Origin: Myxococcota bacterium
Lineage (GTDB): Bacteria; Myxococcota_A; UBA9160; PR03
Reading direction: 5' to 3'
Assembly: GCA_030066475.1 (NCBI GenBank)
Contig: JASJBO010000040.1
Location: 1-33,300, forward strand
Length of the DNA stretch: 33,300 nt
Every line of letters starts with the position of its first letter. Within the stretch, counting starts at the first letter, position 1. The position numbers and the translations under genes are program-made. The notes under the pieces were generated by a model, which ran no database searches, had not been told where the DNA came from, and saw only the letters and a list, made by a program, of their open reading frames with translations. Below are positions 1 to 8,509 of this stretch, piece after piece.

Positions 1-1092
1 GCCTACCAGGGGGTCAAGGTGTTCGGTCCTTGGGGGGGCGGGATCGAGCGGGCCGACACGCGGCGCATCGAGCGCCTGGCACGCCGCGCGCTCGCCTGCG
101 GCGAGCCGCCGCGCGGCCGCGTGCGCGGGCGGCCGCTGGACCTGGTGACCCCGTATCTCGACCAGCTGCACGGCGCGCTCGACCGCGGCGCCTTCGCGGG
201 CACTCGGCTCCACGTGCACTACGACGCGCTGCACGGCACCGGCGCGGGCGTCTGCGACCGCGCGCTGCGCGAGCTGGGGGCGCGCGTGACGCTCCACCGG
301 GCGGCCCCCGATCCGCGCTTCGGCGGGGCGTCGCCCGACCCGACCCCGGCGCGTCTGGCCCCGCTCGCCGCCCGCCTGCGGCGCGGCCGCGGCCTGCGCC
401 TGGGCCTCGCCACCGACGGGGACGCCGACCGCTACGCCGGGGTCGACGCGGGCGGGCGCCTGCTCAGCGAGACCGAGGCCGTGGCGCTGCTGGTCGACCA
501 TCTGGCCCGCACGGGCCGGGTGCGGCGCGGCGTGGCGATCTCGATCGCCACCGGGTCGCTCGTGGAGCAGGTCGCCGCCGCGCACGGGCTCCCGGTCGAG
601 CGCCACCCGATCGGCTTCAAGCACCTCTCGGCCGCCCTGCGCCGCGGCACGGCCGACGTGGCCGGCGAGGAGAGCGGCGGGTTCGCCTGGGAGCCGCTGG
701 GACGCGACAAGGACGGGATTGTCGCGGGCTGCCTGCTGGCCGAGATCGTCGCCTCGACGCGCGCCCCCCTGCGCGCCCGGCTGCTCGAGCTCACCCGGCG
801 CCACGGCTCCTCGGCCTGCGGACGCGCCGCGCGGGCCGTCGACCCCGTCGCGCGCGAGCGGCTCGAGCGCTGGATCGAGGCGCCCCCCGCCCGCGTCGAG
901 CGCAGCCCGGTGCGGGCGGTCGATCGCCGCGACGGGCTCCACCTCGCCCTCGACGACGGCTTCCTGATGCTGCGCGCGTCCGGGACGGAGCCGGTGCTGC
1001 GCGTCTACGCCGAGGCGCCCGACGCGGCCCGGCTGGGGCGGCGGCTGCGCGCCGGGGCGCGCCTGCTCGACGCCCCCGGGGCCACTCGGTAA
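1..1092 (+). CDS. Phosphomannomutase/phosphoglucomutase family protein, C-terminal part
   Basis: The reading frame is open from base 1, so the gene starts upstream and about 363 codons are visible of a family usually near 450. These enzymes interconvert hexose 6- and 1-phosphates for nucleotide-sugar, LPS or exopolysaccharide synthesis. The phosphoserine loop lies outside the window. What remains is diagnostic: the metal-binding loop DGDADR (near 417-432), the sugar-specificity loop EESGG followed by KDGI (near 667-720), and the C-terminal phosphate-binding loop RASGTEP (near 976-996). An internal GTG at 19 falls inside the conserved domain that follows the phosphoserine loop and is not a credible start. 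Substrate preference (mannose, glucose or glucosamine) cannot be decided from this fragment. Confidence 0.9.
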   Translation, partial: AYQGVKVFGPWGGGIERADTRRIERLARRALACGEPPRGRVRGRPLDLVTPYLDQLHGALDRGAFAGTRLHVHYDALHGTGAGVCDRALRELGARVTLHRAAPDPRFGGASPDPTPARLAPLAARLRRGRGLRLGLATDGDADRYAGVDAGGRLLSETEAVALLVDHLARTGRVRRGVAISIATGSLVEQVAAAHGLPVERHPIGFKHLSAALRRGTADVAGEESGGFAWEPLGRDKDGIVAGCLLAEIVASTRAPLRARLLELTRRHGSSACGRAARAVDPVARERLERWIEAPPARVERSPVRAVDRRDGLHLALDDGFLMLRASGTEPVLRVYAEAPDAARLGRRLRAGARLLDAPGATR

Positions 1093-1114
1093 CCTCGTAA
1101 CTCAGTCTGTTTTC

Positions 1115-2380
1115 ATGGGAATCAGTGACTCGAGCAGAACTGGCAAGGCCGGCGCGAAGCCTCGCGGCGCCGCCGCGCCGCACCGCATCCTGCTCGCGGT
1201 GAGCGGCGGGATCGCGGCCTACAAGGCCGCGGAGCTGGCGCGTGCGCTGGTGCGCGCGGGCCACCGCGTGCGCTGCGCCGTGACCGAGAACGCCACGCGC
1301 TTCGTCTCACCGCTGGTGCTGCAGACGCTGACGGGCGAGTCGGTGCGCACCGACCTGTTCGATCCGGAGCAGGAGGGCCAGATCGACCACATCGCGCTGG
1401 CCGACTGGGCCGACCTGGTGGTGGTGGCTCCGGCCACGGCCAACCGGCTCGCCCAGCTCGCCCAGGGGCTCGCGGGCGATCTGGTCTCGACCCTGCTGCT
1501 GGCGACCCGCGCGCCCGTGCTGGTGGCACCGGCGATGAACGTGAACATGTGGGAGCACCCCGCCACGCGCGAGAACGTCGCGACGCTGCGCGAGCGCGGC
1601 GTCCGCTTCGTGGGGCCCGAGGCCGGCGCCCTGGCCTGCGGCTGGGAGGGCGAGGGCCGCATGGCCGAGCCCGCGGCGATCGCCGAGGCCGCCCGGCTCG
1701 CGCTCGGGACCCGCTCCCTCGTCGGGGAGGTGGTGCTGGTCACGGCCGGGGGCACGCGCGAGCCGATCGACCCCGTGCGCGCCATCACCAACCGCTCCTC
1801 GGGCAGGATGGGCTACGCGATCGCCGCCGAGGCCGCCCGCCGCGGCGCCGACGTGGTGCTGGTGTCGGGCCCGACCGCGCTGCCGGCGCCGGCCGGCGTG
1901 CGCCGCATCGAGGTGGACACCGCGCTGGCGATGCGCGAGGCGGTGCGGAGCGAGCTCGACGCGGCCACGGTGTTCGTCGCCAGCGCCGCCGTGGCCGACT
2001 TCCGGCCCGCGAGTCCCGCCGCGCGCAAGATCAAGAAGGAGGCGCTGGCCGAGGGCGCCGGCCTGACCCTCGAGCTGGTGCGCAACCCGGACATCCTGGC
2101 CGAGGTGGGCGCGGCGGGCGGCGGCCGCATCGTGGTGGGCTTCGCGGCCGAGAGCCACGACGTGATCGAGGCGGCGCGCCGCAAGCTCGCCCGCAAGGGC
2201 TGCCATCTCATGGTGGCCAACGACATTTCGCGCAGCGACGCCGGCTTCGAGACCAACGCCAACGCGGTGAGCTTCGTGTGGCCCGGCGGCGAGGTCGAGG
2301 AGCTGGCCCTGATGCCGAAGGACCGGGTCGCCGCCGAGCTGCTCGACCGCGTCGAGAAGCTCCGGGAGGATCGCTCGTGA
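1115..2380 (+). CDS. coaBC: Bifunctional phosphopantothenoylcysteine decarboxylase / phosphopantothenate-cysteine ligase
   Basis: This cytoplasmic enzyme of 421 aa joins cysteine to 4'-phosphopantothenate (CoaB) and decarboxylates the product to phosphopantetheine (CoaC), steps two and three of coenzyme A synthesis. The N-terminal flavoprotein half shows VSGGIAAYK at residues 29-37, the catalytic His92 in IDHIAL, the PAMNVNMW motif with Asn142, and the active-site Cys175 in ACGWEGEGRM. The CoaB half begins near residue 210 with TAGGTREPIDPVR, followed by NRSSGRMG, AAVADF and a KIKKE lysine cluster near residue 306. The length is normal for a CoaBC fusion. No Shine-Dalgarno is visible before ATG 1115, but the N-terminus fits the family. 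The gene overlaps the next start by 4 bp (GTGA). Confidence 0.96.
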   Translation: MGISDSSRTGKAGAKPRGAAAPHRILLAVSGGIAAYKAAELARALVRAGHRVRCAVTENATRFVSPLVLQTLTGESVRTDLFDPEQEGQIDHIALADWADLVVVAPATANRLAQLAQGLAGDLVSTLLLATRAPVLVAPAMNVNMWEHPATRENVATLRERGVRFVGPEAGALACGWEGEGRMAEPAAIAEAARLALGTRSLVGEVVLVTAGGTREPIDPVRAITNRSSGRMGYAIAAEAARRGADVVLVSGPTALPAPAGVRRIEVDTALAMREAVRSELDAATVFVASAAVADFRPASPAARKIKKEALAEGAGLTLELVRNPDILAEVGAAGGGRIVVGFAAESHDVIEAARRKLARKGCHLMVANDISRSDAGFETNANAVSFVWPGGEVEELALMPKDRVAAELLDRVEKLREDRS

Positions 2381-3705
2381 GCGGGATCGCAGCACGGATC
2401 GCCAGCTGCTGTGCGTTGCTGGCGGCACTGCCGGGCGCGGCGCTGGCCGCGCACGTCAGCGTGATCCGCGTGGAAGGCACCATCAACCCCGCCTCGTCGG
2501 CGTTCATCCAGACCTCGATCGAGGAGGCCGCGGCGGACGGCAGCGAGGCGCTCGTGCTCGAGCTCGACACGCCGGGCGGGCTGGTCGCGTCCACCAAGGA
2601 CATCATCAAGGCGATGCTCAACGCCGAGGTCCCGGTCATCGTCTACGTCTCGCCCTCGGGCGCCTGGGCGGGCTCGGCGGGCACCTTCATCACGCTGGCC
2701 GGGCACGTGGCCGCGATGGCTCCCGGCACCAGCATCGGCGCGGCATCCCCGGTCGGCGTGGGGGGCGGCGGGGCCCCGAAGCCCGACGAGGAGGGCGGCC
2801 AGCAGCGCGACGTCGCCGGCGAGAAGGCCGAGAACCTGCTCGCCGCCTACATCGAGTCGATCGCCCAGCAGCGCGAGCGCAACGTCGAGTGGGCTGCCCA
2901 GGCCGTGCGCGAGGCGGTCGCCGTCACCGCCGACGAGGCGCTCGAGCTGGGCGTGATCGACCTGGTGGCGGCGAACCGCACCGAGCTGCTCGCCAAGAGC
3001 GACGGCCGCGAGGTCGACATCCGGGGCGAGAAGCGCCCGCTGGCGCTGGCGGGCGCCGCCGTGCGCACGATCGAGATGACGGCCTTCGAGCGCTTCCTGC
3101 ACGTGATCGCGAGTCCGGACATCGCCGTGCTGCTGCTCATGGCCGGGCTGCTGGGGCTGTACATGGAGTTCTCGAACCCGGGCCTGATCGTGCCCGGGGC
3201 GATCGGGGCGGCCTGCCTGATCATCGGGGCGATCTCGCTCCAGATCCTGCCGTTCGACTGGCTCGGGCTGATCCTGTTCGTGGTCGGAGTCGGGCTGCTG
3301 ATGGCCGAGCTGTTCATCACGTCCTACGGCCTGCTGTTCGCCGCCGGCATCGGCTGCATGCTGCTGGGCGGCAGCATGGTCTTCGACATGCCCGACGTGA
3401 GCGACGTCAACGTCTCGTTCTGGTCGGTGCTGTTCCCGGCGGTCATGGCGATGGGACTGTTTGCCGCGATCGTGATCTTCGGGGTCGGCCGCACGATCGG
3501 GAGCCGCCAGACCGCCGGCGTCTCGGAGCTGATCGGCATGGTGGGGCGGGCCGACACGGCGCTCGGCCCGGAGGGCCGCGTGCTGGTGCGCGGCGAGTAC
3601 TGGGACGCCCGGGCGGACGCGCCGGTCGCGGCCGGCGACCGGGTCGAGGTCGTCGAGGTCCGGGGGATGCGGCTGCGGGTCCGCCCGGTGACCCAGGAGA
3701 GCTGA
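2377..3705 (+). CDS. NfeD family membrane-bound serine protease (ClpP-class)
   Basis: The protein is 442 aa, starting at GTG 2377 inside the coaBC stop, with an N-terminal signal sequence ending near ALAA. The ClpP-like domain carries the predicted catalytic dyad: Ser100 in GSAGTFI and Lys150 in GEKAEN, matching the Ser/Lys dyad known for the archaeal stomatin-specific protease PH1510. Five membrane segments follow (about residues 245-375), then a C-terminal OB-fold NfeD domain beginning near GMVGRAD. Long NfeD proteins are typically encoded beside a slipin and are thought to cleave or scaffold it in membrane microdomains. Here the slipin gene follows 84 bp downstream, which supports the pairing. 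Confidence 0.93.
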   Translation: MSGIAARIASCCALLAALPGAALAAHVSVIRVEGTINPASSAFIQTSIEEAAADGSEALVLELDTPGGLVASTKDIIKAMLNAEVPVIVYVSPSGAWAGSAGTFITLAGHVAAMAPGTSIGAASPVGVGGGGAPKPDEEGGQQRDVAGEKAENLLAAYIESIAQQRERNVEWAAQAVREAVAVTADEALELGVIDLVAANRTELLAKSDGREVDIRGEKRPLALAGAAVRTIEMTAFERFLHVIASPDIAVLLLMAGLLGLYMEFSNPGLIVPGAIGAACLIIGAISLQILPFDWLGLILFVVGVGLLMAELFITSYGLLFAAGIGCMLLGGSMVFDMPDVSDVNVSFWSVLFPAVMAMGLFAAIVIFGVGRTIGSRQTAGVSELIGMVGRADTALGPEGRVLVRGEYWDARADAPVAAGDRVEVVEVRGMRLRVRPVTQES

Positions 3706-3709
3706 TCGG

Positions 3710-3772
3710 AGCAGGGGTGGCCGCGGCCGCTGCTTTCGGGGAAGCTCCCGCCGTCGCGGGTTCGAGACCCGC
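3710..3772 (+). other. Run of three short stem-loops between nfeD-like gene and slipin gene
   Basis: The 84-bp gap between these genes holds three consecutive inverted repeats. AGCAG/CTGCT is at 3710-3734 around a GGCCGCGGCC palindrome, CGGG/CCCG is at 3737-3750, and GCGGG/CCCGC with a 7-nt loop TTCGAGA is at 3756-3772. No T-run follows, so none is a normal intrinsic terminator. The last one sits just before a very strong Shine-Dalgarno (GGAAGGAGGGGG). They may mark an mRNA processing or stability boundary. In DNA this GC-rich, some such repeats arise by chance. Confidence 0.3.
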
Positions 3773-3789
3773 TGGAAGGAGGGGGGAAG

Positions 3790-4551
3790 ATGCTCACGCT
3801 CCCGGTGATCGGCATCGGCGTGTTCCTGGCGCTGGTGATCTCGGGGATCCGGATCCTCGCCGAGTACGAGCGCGGCGTGGTGTTCCGGCTGGGTCGCTAC
3901 ACCGGGGTGAAGGAGGCCGGCTTCCGCTGGATCATCCCCGGCGTCGACCGCATGGTGAAGATCAGCCTGCGCGAGATCGTGATGGACGTTCCCGCGCAGG
4001 AGGTGATCACCCGCGACAACGTCTCGGTGAAGGTCAACGCGGTGCTCTACTTCCGCGTGCTCCACCCCGAGAAGGCGGTGATCCAGGTCGAGAACTACCT
4101 GTACGGCACCTCGCAGCTCGCCCAGACGACGCTGCGCAGCGTCTGTGGCCAGGCGGAGCTCGACGAGCTGCTCGCGGAGCGGGACGCGATCAACCGCAAG
4201 CTCCAGGAGATCATCGACCTGCAGACCGAGCCCTGGGGCGTGAAGGTGCGCGCCGTCGAGGTCAAGCAGATCGACCTGCCCCAGGAGATGCAGCGGGCGA
4301 TGGCGCGCCAGGCCGAGGCCGAGCGCGACAAGCGCTCCAAGATCATCCACGCCGAGGGTGAGTTCCAGGCGTCCCAGCGGCTCTCCGAGGCGGCCGGCGT
4401 GCTCTCGGCGCAGCCCTCGGCGATGCAGCTGCGCTACCTCCAGACGCTCTCGGAGATCTCGACGGAGCAGGGCAGCACGCTGATCTTCCCGCTGCCGCTC
4501 GACCTGCTGCGCCCCTTCTACGAGCGCGCCGTGCGGGAACGCAGCGGCTAG
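3790..4551 (+). CDS. Slipin / stomatin-like SPFH (band 7) domain protein
   Basis: The product is 253 aa with one N-terminal membrane hairpin or segment (residues 2-20), then the SPFH domain: [25 protein letters not shown] and the conserved [13 protein letters not shown] stretch. It ends with a helical region ([16 protein letters not shown]) that drives oligomerisation. The length and the sequence after the membrane segment are those of prokaryotic slipins rather than of HflK or HflC. Slipins form ring-like oligomers in the inner membrane and are partners of NfeD proteases, one of which is encoded directly upstream. ATG 3790 is supported by a strong ribosome site ending a few bases before it. 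Confidence 0.93.
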   Translation: MLTLPVIGIGVFLALVISGIRILAEYERGVVFRLGRYTGVKEAGFRWIIPGVDRMVKISLREIVMDVPAQEVITRDNVSVKVNAVLYFRVLHPEKAVIQVENYLYGTSQLAQTTLRSVCGQAELDELLAERDAINRKLQEIIDLQTEPWGVKVRAVEVKQIDLPQEMQRAMARQAEAERDKRSKIIHAEGEFQASQRLSEAAGVLSAQPSAMQLRYLQTLSEISTEQGSTLIFPLPLDLLRPFYERAVRERSG

Positions 4552-4583
4552 CGCGCGGACGGGTCGGCAACGGGGGATCGCGC

Positions 4584-5528
4584 GTGGCACGAGTCTTGGC
4601 GAATCTGGGCCTGCTGCTGCTGCTGGCGGCGGGCATCGGTGGCTGGTTCTACCTCGGGGGGGCCTTCTTCACGGTGGAGCCGGGCCAGTCCGCCGTGGTG
4701 CTCCGCTTCGGCGAGTACGTCGAGACCGTGGAGCAGCCCGGCTTCCACTGGCGGCTGCCGGCGCCGATCGAGCGCCACGAGATCGTGAACGTCGCCTCGG
4801 TCTCCAAGGAGGAGTTCGGCTACCCGGCCGACGCCGGGGAGCAGCCGACCGAGCAGGAGCGGCTCCAGGCCGCGATGCAGACCAGCGACAACAACATCGT
4901 CCACGTGTCGTTCGTGGTGCAGTACCGCATCCAGGACGCCTTCAAGTCGCGCTACCGGGTGGCGGATCCCCTGCCGCTGCTGCGCGACGCGGCCCAGGCC
5001 TCGGTGCGGCGCGTGGTCGGCCGCAACACCATCGACGACGTGCTGTCCGAGAAGCGCGGCGTGGTCGGGGCGGAGTCGGGCGAGATCCTGCAGCGCCGGC
5101 TCGACGGGTACGAGAGCGGCCTCGAGGTGCTGGGCGTCGAGCTCCAGGACGTCCAGCCGCCGCCGAGCGTGCGCGCCGCCTTCGACGACGTGCTGGCCGC
5201 CTCGCAGGACCGCGACCGCGCCGTGAACGAGGCCGAGGGCTATGCCAACGAGGTGCTGCCGCAGGCGCGCGCGAAGGCGCTCGAGACGGTCGAGGGCGCG
5301 CGCGCCTATCGCGACTCGAAGATCGCCGAGGCGGCCGGCGAGGCGCAGCGCTTCCGGGCGATCGCCGCCGAGTACGGCCGGGCGCCCGAGGTGGTGCGCA
5401 CGCGGCTGTTCCTCGAGACGATGGAGGCCGTGCTGCCCGAGGTGCACACGGTGATCATGGAGCGCGATTCCTCGGTGCTGCCGTTCCTGCCGCTGGACGC
5501 CGCCGCGCGCCGGGAGGGCACGCCGTGA
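4584..5528 (+). CDS. hflK: HflK, SPFH subunit of the HflKC complex
   Basis: The protein is 314 aa, GTG start, with one N-terminal transmembrane segment (about residues 7-28) and the bulk predicted on the periplasmic side. The SPFH domain starts at FTVEPGQSAVVLRFGEY and GFHWRLPAPIE. HflK-typical features follow: SDNNIVHVSFVVQYRI, the RRVVGRNTIDDVL helix, and a long coiled coil with NEAEGYANEVLPQARAKA. HflK and HflC build a large cage that encloses the FtsH protease and tunes membrane-protein turnover. This copy lacks the glycine-rich N-terminal extension of the roughly 420-residue E. coli protein. It overlaps hflC by 4 bp. No ftsH gene is in the window. Confidence 0.93.
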   Translation: MARVLANLGLLLLLAAGIGGWFYLGGAFFTVEPGQSAVVLRFGEYVETVEQPGFHWRLPAPIERHEIVNVASVSKEEFGYPADAGEQPTEQERLQAAMQTSDNNIVHVSFVVQYRIQDAFKSRYRVADPLPLLRDAAQASVRRVVGRNTIDDVLSEKRGVVGAESGEILQRRLDGYESGLEVLGVELQDVQPPPSVRAAFDDVLAASQDRDRAVNEAEGYANEVLPQARAKALETVEGARAYRDSKIAEAAGEAQRFRAIAAEYGRAPEVVRTRLFLETMEAVLPEVHTVIMERDSSVLPFLPLDAAARREGTP

Positions 5529-6466
5529 GGCGCGCGGTGATCGGCGTCGCGGTGCTGCTGGGCCTGGGGATCGTGCTGGTGGCCGCCGGCGAGCTGGGCC
5601 TGGGCCCGGTGGTGATCACGCACGAGGACGAGCAGAAGGTCGTGCTGCTGCTCAGCGATCCGTGGTCGATCCAGATCGAGCCGGGGCTGTCCTGGCGGAT
5701 CCCGCTGATCACCGAGGTGCGCGTCTTCGACCGGCGCCTGCGCCACGCCGACTCGCGCCCGCTCCAGCTCCAGACGCGCGACGCCGAGCGGCCGATGATC
5801 GACCACTACGTGGTGTGGCGCATTGGCGATCCGCTCAAGTTCATGAAGTCCTTCCCGCAGGGCATGACGCAGGCCACGGCGCAGATCGACCGGATCGTGC
5901 GGGCCGACGTGCGCGAGGTGATCGGCCAGAGCACGCTCGGGGAGGTGGTCACCACCCGCCGTGGCGAGCTGATGAAGGAGATCACCGCCCTCAGCGCCAC
6001 GAAGCTGGAGGAGTTCGGCATCGAGATCCGCGACGTGCGCATCAACCGCACCGAGCTGCCGCGCGCCACCGAGGAGAACGTGTTCGCCCGCATGACCAGC
6101 GAGCGGCAGCGGGTGGCCCGCAAGTACCGCGCCGAGGGCGACGAGGAGGGGCGGCGCCTGCGGGCCGAGGCCGACCGCGACGCGCGGGTGACCGTGGCCG
6201 AGGCCAACAAGGAGGCCGAGATCCTGCGCGGCGAGGGCGACGCCGAGGCGGCGCGGATCTATGCGGACGCCCACGCCACCGCGCCCGAGTTCTACGGGTT
6301 CCTGCGCCGGCTCGAGGCCTACCGCAAGACGATCGGATCCCAGACCACGCTGGTGCTGCCCCCGGACAACGACTTCTTCCGGCTCCTCTCGGACTTCGAG
6401 CCCAACGCCGCGGCCTCGCCGAACGCGCCGCCTGCGGCGCTCGAGGCGCCGCCCGCGGCGCCGTGA
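5525..6466 (+). CDS. hflC: HflC, SPFH subunit of the HflKC complex
   Basis: The product is 313 aa, starting at GTG 5525 within the hflK stop (GTGA overlap), so the two are translationally coupled. One N-terminal membrane segment (residues 3-24) is followed by an SPFH domain with DPWSIQIEPGLSWRIPLI and VFDRRLRHADSRP. The HflC-type segment FGIEIRDVRINRTELP follows, then a coiled coil ending in AEILRGEGDAEAARIYADA, a strong HflC signature. The last 25 residues are Ala/Pro-rich and outside the family core. It acts with HflK around FtsH in the inner membrane. The stop lies 4 bp from the stop of the convergent lptG gene. Confidence 0.94.
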   Translation: MRRAVIGVAVLLGLGIVLVAAGELGLGPVVITHEDEQKVVLLLSDPWSIQIEPGLSWRIPLITEVRVFDRRLRHADSRPLQLQTRDAERPMIDHYVVWRIGDPLKFMKSFPQGMTQATAQIDRIVRADVREVIGQSTLGEVVTTRRGELMKEITALSATKLEEFGIEIRDVRINRTELPRATEENVFARMTSERQRVARKYRAEGDEEGRRLRAEADRDARVTVAEANKEAEILRGEGDAEAARIYADAHATAPEFYGFLRRLEAYRKTIGSQTTLVLPPDNDFFRLLSDFEPNAAASPNAPPAALEAPPAAP

Positions 6467-6470
6467 CCGG

Positions 6471-7541
6471 CTACCTCGGCACGCGGGCGAGCTGCCAGGC
6501 CCCGAAGGCGGCGAAGGCGGCGAGCACCGCCCACGGCGTTCCGGTCGGGTGAAGCACGCCTTGCGTCGCGAGCGTGGCGGCGTACTGCCGGACCACGAAG
6601 ACCGCGAAGATCGCCGCGACGCCGAGCAGCGCGGGCCGCGCCAGGCCGCGGCTCGACTCCACCCGCAGGCCGAGCGGCACGCCGAGCAGGGCGAACACGA
6701 AGCTCAGCAGCGGCGCGCTGAGCCGCTCGTGGAGCAGCGCGTCGGCGCGCACCGCCTCGGGGTCGCCGGGCGGACGGCGGTCGCGGTACTGGCGCAGGTG
6801 CGCGGCCGACAGCGACGACACCCGCGCGCCGTAGAGCGCCTCGCGCTCCGCCAGGCCCACCTCGGTCTCGGCGATCTCGTGGTAGCTCGGGGGGACCTCG
6901 GGCGCGTCGGGGTCGAAGCGGCGGATCACCGCGTCCACCAGACGCCAGCCGCCCTCGGGTCGGCTCTCGGCCCGGCGCGCCTGGATCGTGCGCCGCAGCC
7001 GGCCGCGCGCGTCGAGCTCGTAGACGGCGAAGTCCTCGAGCCGCCCGGCCGTCGGGTCGGAGGCGCGCACGTTGTAGACGGTGTCACCCGCGTAGTACCA
7101 GAACGAGCCGGCCCGGAAGGTCCAATCGGCGCCGTCCGCGCGCAGGCGAGCCCAGGCGCGGTCGGCCTGGACGGCGATGGTCTCGTTGAACGCGAGCGCG
7201 GAGCCCGAGATGGCGAGCGCGGCGAGCAGGACCGGCCACACCGCCCGCAGCGGCGAGATGCCACCGGCCTTGACGGCGACGATCTCCAGGCGCCGGGCCG
7301 CGCTGCCGAAGCCCACGAAGGCCGCCGTGAAGCAGGCGAGCGGCACCAGGCTGGGCATGTAGTAGGACGGGATCCGCAGGGCGACGTGGGTCAGGGCGCC
7401 GAGCAGGCCGTGAGCCCCCTCGATCACCTCGTCGAAGCCGGCCAGGAGATCGACGGCGAAGACCGCGAGTGCGAGGATCGACAGGGTCGCGGCGAACGTG
7501 GCCAGGAAACGGGTCAGGAAGTAGCGGGCCAGGACCCCCAC
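6471..7541 (-). CDS. lptG: LptF/LptG family LPS export permease, LptG-like
   Basis: The protein is 356 aa, read from GTG at 7541. Its layout is that of YjgP/YjgQ permeases: an N-terminal LARYFLTRF helix, two further membrane segments, a large periplasmic beta-jellyroll (about residues 120-255), then three C-terminal membrane helices (LLSFVFALLGVPLGLR onward). LptF and LptG form the membrane part of the LptB2FG ABC transporter that extracts LPS from the inner membrane. The start (GVLARY) and the FVDLL-like segment AVDLLAGFDEVIEG resemble LptG more than LptF, so the symbol is a best estimate. It is alone on the minus strand here, convergent with hflC, and its start is only 17 bp from that of ribF. 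Confidence 0.85.
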   Translation of the reverse strand: MGVLARYFLTRFLATFAATLSILALAVFAVDLLAGFDEVIEGAHGLLGALTHVALRIPSYYMPSLVPLACFTAAFVGFGSAARRLEIVAVKAGGISPLRAVWPVLLAALAISGSALAFNETIAVQADRAWARLRADGADWTFRAGSFWYYAGDTVYNVRASDPTAGRLEDFAVYELDARGRLRRTIQARRAESRPEGGWRLVDAVIRRFDPDAPEVPPSYHEIAETEVGLAEREALYGARVSSLSAAHLRQYRDRRPPGDPEAVRADALLHERLSAPLLSFVFALLGVPLGLRVESSRGLARPALLGVAAIFAVFVVRQYAATLATQGVLHPTGTPWAVLAAFAAFGAWQLARVPR

Positions 7542-7558
7542 CGGGCGGAGTCTAGGGA

Positions 7559-8509
7559 TTGCGGGTAGTGCGCGGTAGCGCGGCGCTGGAGCGGCCGCCC
7601 CGGCGGGCGGTGGTGACCGTCGGCAACTTCGACGGCGTCCACATCGGGCACCGCTCGATCCTGCGCACCGTGATCGACCGCGCGCGCGCGCTCGACGGGA
7701 CGGCGGTCGTCTACACCTTCGATCCGCACCCGCGCAAGCTGCTCCAGGGCGGGCGCGCCCCCGGCATGCTGACCACCCGGGAGCAGAAGCTCGAGCTGCT
7801 CGAGGCCTCCGGCATCGACGTGACCGTGCTCGAGCCCTTCACCGACGGCTTCTCGAAGACGCCGCCCCAGGAGTTCGTGCGGCGCTTCCTGCACGAGCGG
7901 GTCGCCCCGGTCGAGGTCTACGTCGGCTACGACTTCCACTACGGCCGCGACCGCGAGGGCTCGATGCGGCTGCTCACCGAGCTCGGCCCGCGTCTCGGCT
8001 TCGCCGTGACGATCATCCCCGAGGTCACGATCGGCGACCGCGACGTCAGCTCGACCCGGATCCGCGCGCTGCTCGCCGACGGCGAGGCGGCGGAGGCGGC
8101 GCTGCTGCTGGGCCGGCCGTACGCCGTGCGCGGGCGCGTGGTCGAGGGCGACCGGCGCGGCCGCACGCTCGGCTTTCCCACTGCCAACCTGTCGCCCGAC
8201 AACGAGATCCTGCCCGCGCACGGCGTCTACGCCGGGCGCGCGCGCCTGCTGGATCCCGGCGAGCCGGCTGCAGGCACGGTGCTGGGCGCCATCACCAACG
8301 TGGGTCGGCGCCCGACCTTCAAGGCCGACGATGCGCCGCTGGCCGAGGCGCACCTGCTCGACTTCGACGGGGAGCTGTACGGCCGCTGCCTCGAGCTGAG
8401 CTTCGAGACGCGGCTGCGGGAGGAGCGGCGCTTCCCCGGTCCAGACGCGCTGCGCGAGCAGATCCAGCGGGACGTGGAGGCCGGCCGCCGCCTGCTGGTG
8501 GCGGGGTGA
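7559..8509 (+). CDS. ribF: Bifunctional riboflavin kinase / FAD synthetase
   Basis: This 316-aa cytoplasmic enzyme phosphorylates riboflavin to FMN and adenylates FMN to FAD. The N-terminal nucleotidyltransferase domain shows TVGNFDGVHIGHRS, FDPHPRKLL, VGYDFHYGRDREG and SSTRIR. The C-terminal kinase domain starts near residue 182 with GRPYAVRGRVVEGDRRG, LGFPTANL and GVYAG. The start used is TTG 7559, because it gives the usual RibF opening (VVRGSAAL) and GGAG lies 8 nt upstream. GTG 7568 is an alternative. The gene overlaps the next one by 4 bp. Its promoter must lie partly in the divergent lptG coding sequence if that start is right. Confidence 0.95.
   Translation: MRVVRGSAALERPPRRAVVTVGNFDGVHIGHRSILRTVIDRARALDGTAVVYTFDPHPRKLLQGGRAPGMLTTREQKLELLEASGIDVTVLEPFTDGFSKTPPQEFVRRFLHERVAPVEVYVGYDFHYGRDREGSMRLLTELGPRLGFAVTIIPEVTIGDRDVSSTRIRALLADGEAAEAALLLGRPYAVRGRVVEGDRRGRTLGFPTANLSPDNEILPAHGVYAGRARLLDPGEPAAGTVLGAITNVGRRPTFKADDAPLAEAHLLDFDGELYGRCLELSFETRLREERRFPGPDALREQIQRDVEAGRRLLVAG

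Noticed and set aside
78..93. TGGCACG with GC at the right spacing inside the phosphohexomutase gene
   Set aside because: The -12 half is GCGC rather than TTGC and the site is internal to a conserved coding region; expected by chance at this GC content.
3756..3772. Hairpin GCGGG-TTCGAGA-CCCGC that looks like a tRNA T-arm
   Set aside because: No acceptor, D or anticodon arms can be built around it: the expected 5' acceptor partner of the following TGGAAGG is absent. It is kept only as a stem-loop.
1813..4590. Long minus-strand open frame opposite coaBC, nfeD and slipin
   Set aside because: Same GC-driven shadow; the plus-strand proteins have intact catalytic motifs.
4585..4600. TGGCACG-AGTC-TTGG, near sigma-54 promoter at the start of hflK
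   Set aside because: The essential GC of the -12 element is GG, and transcription would begin inside hflK.
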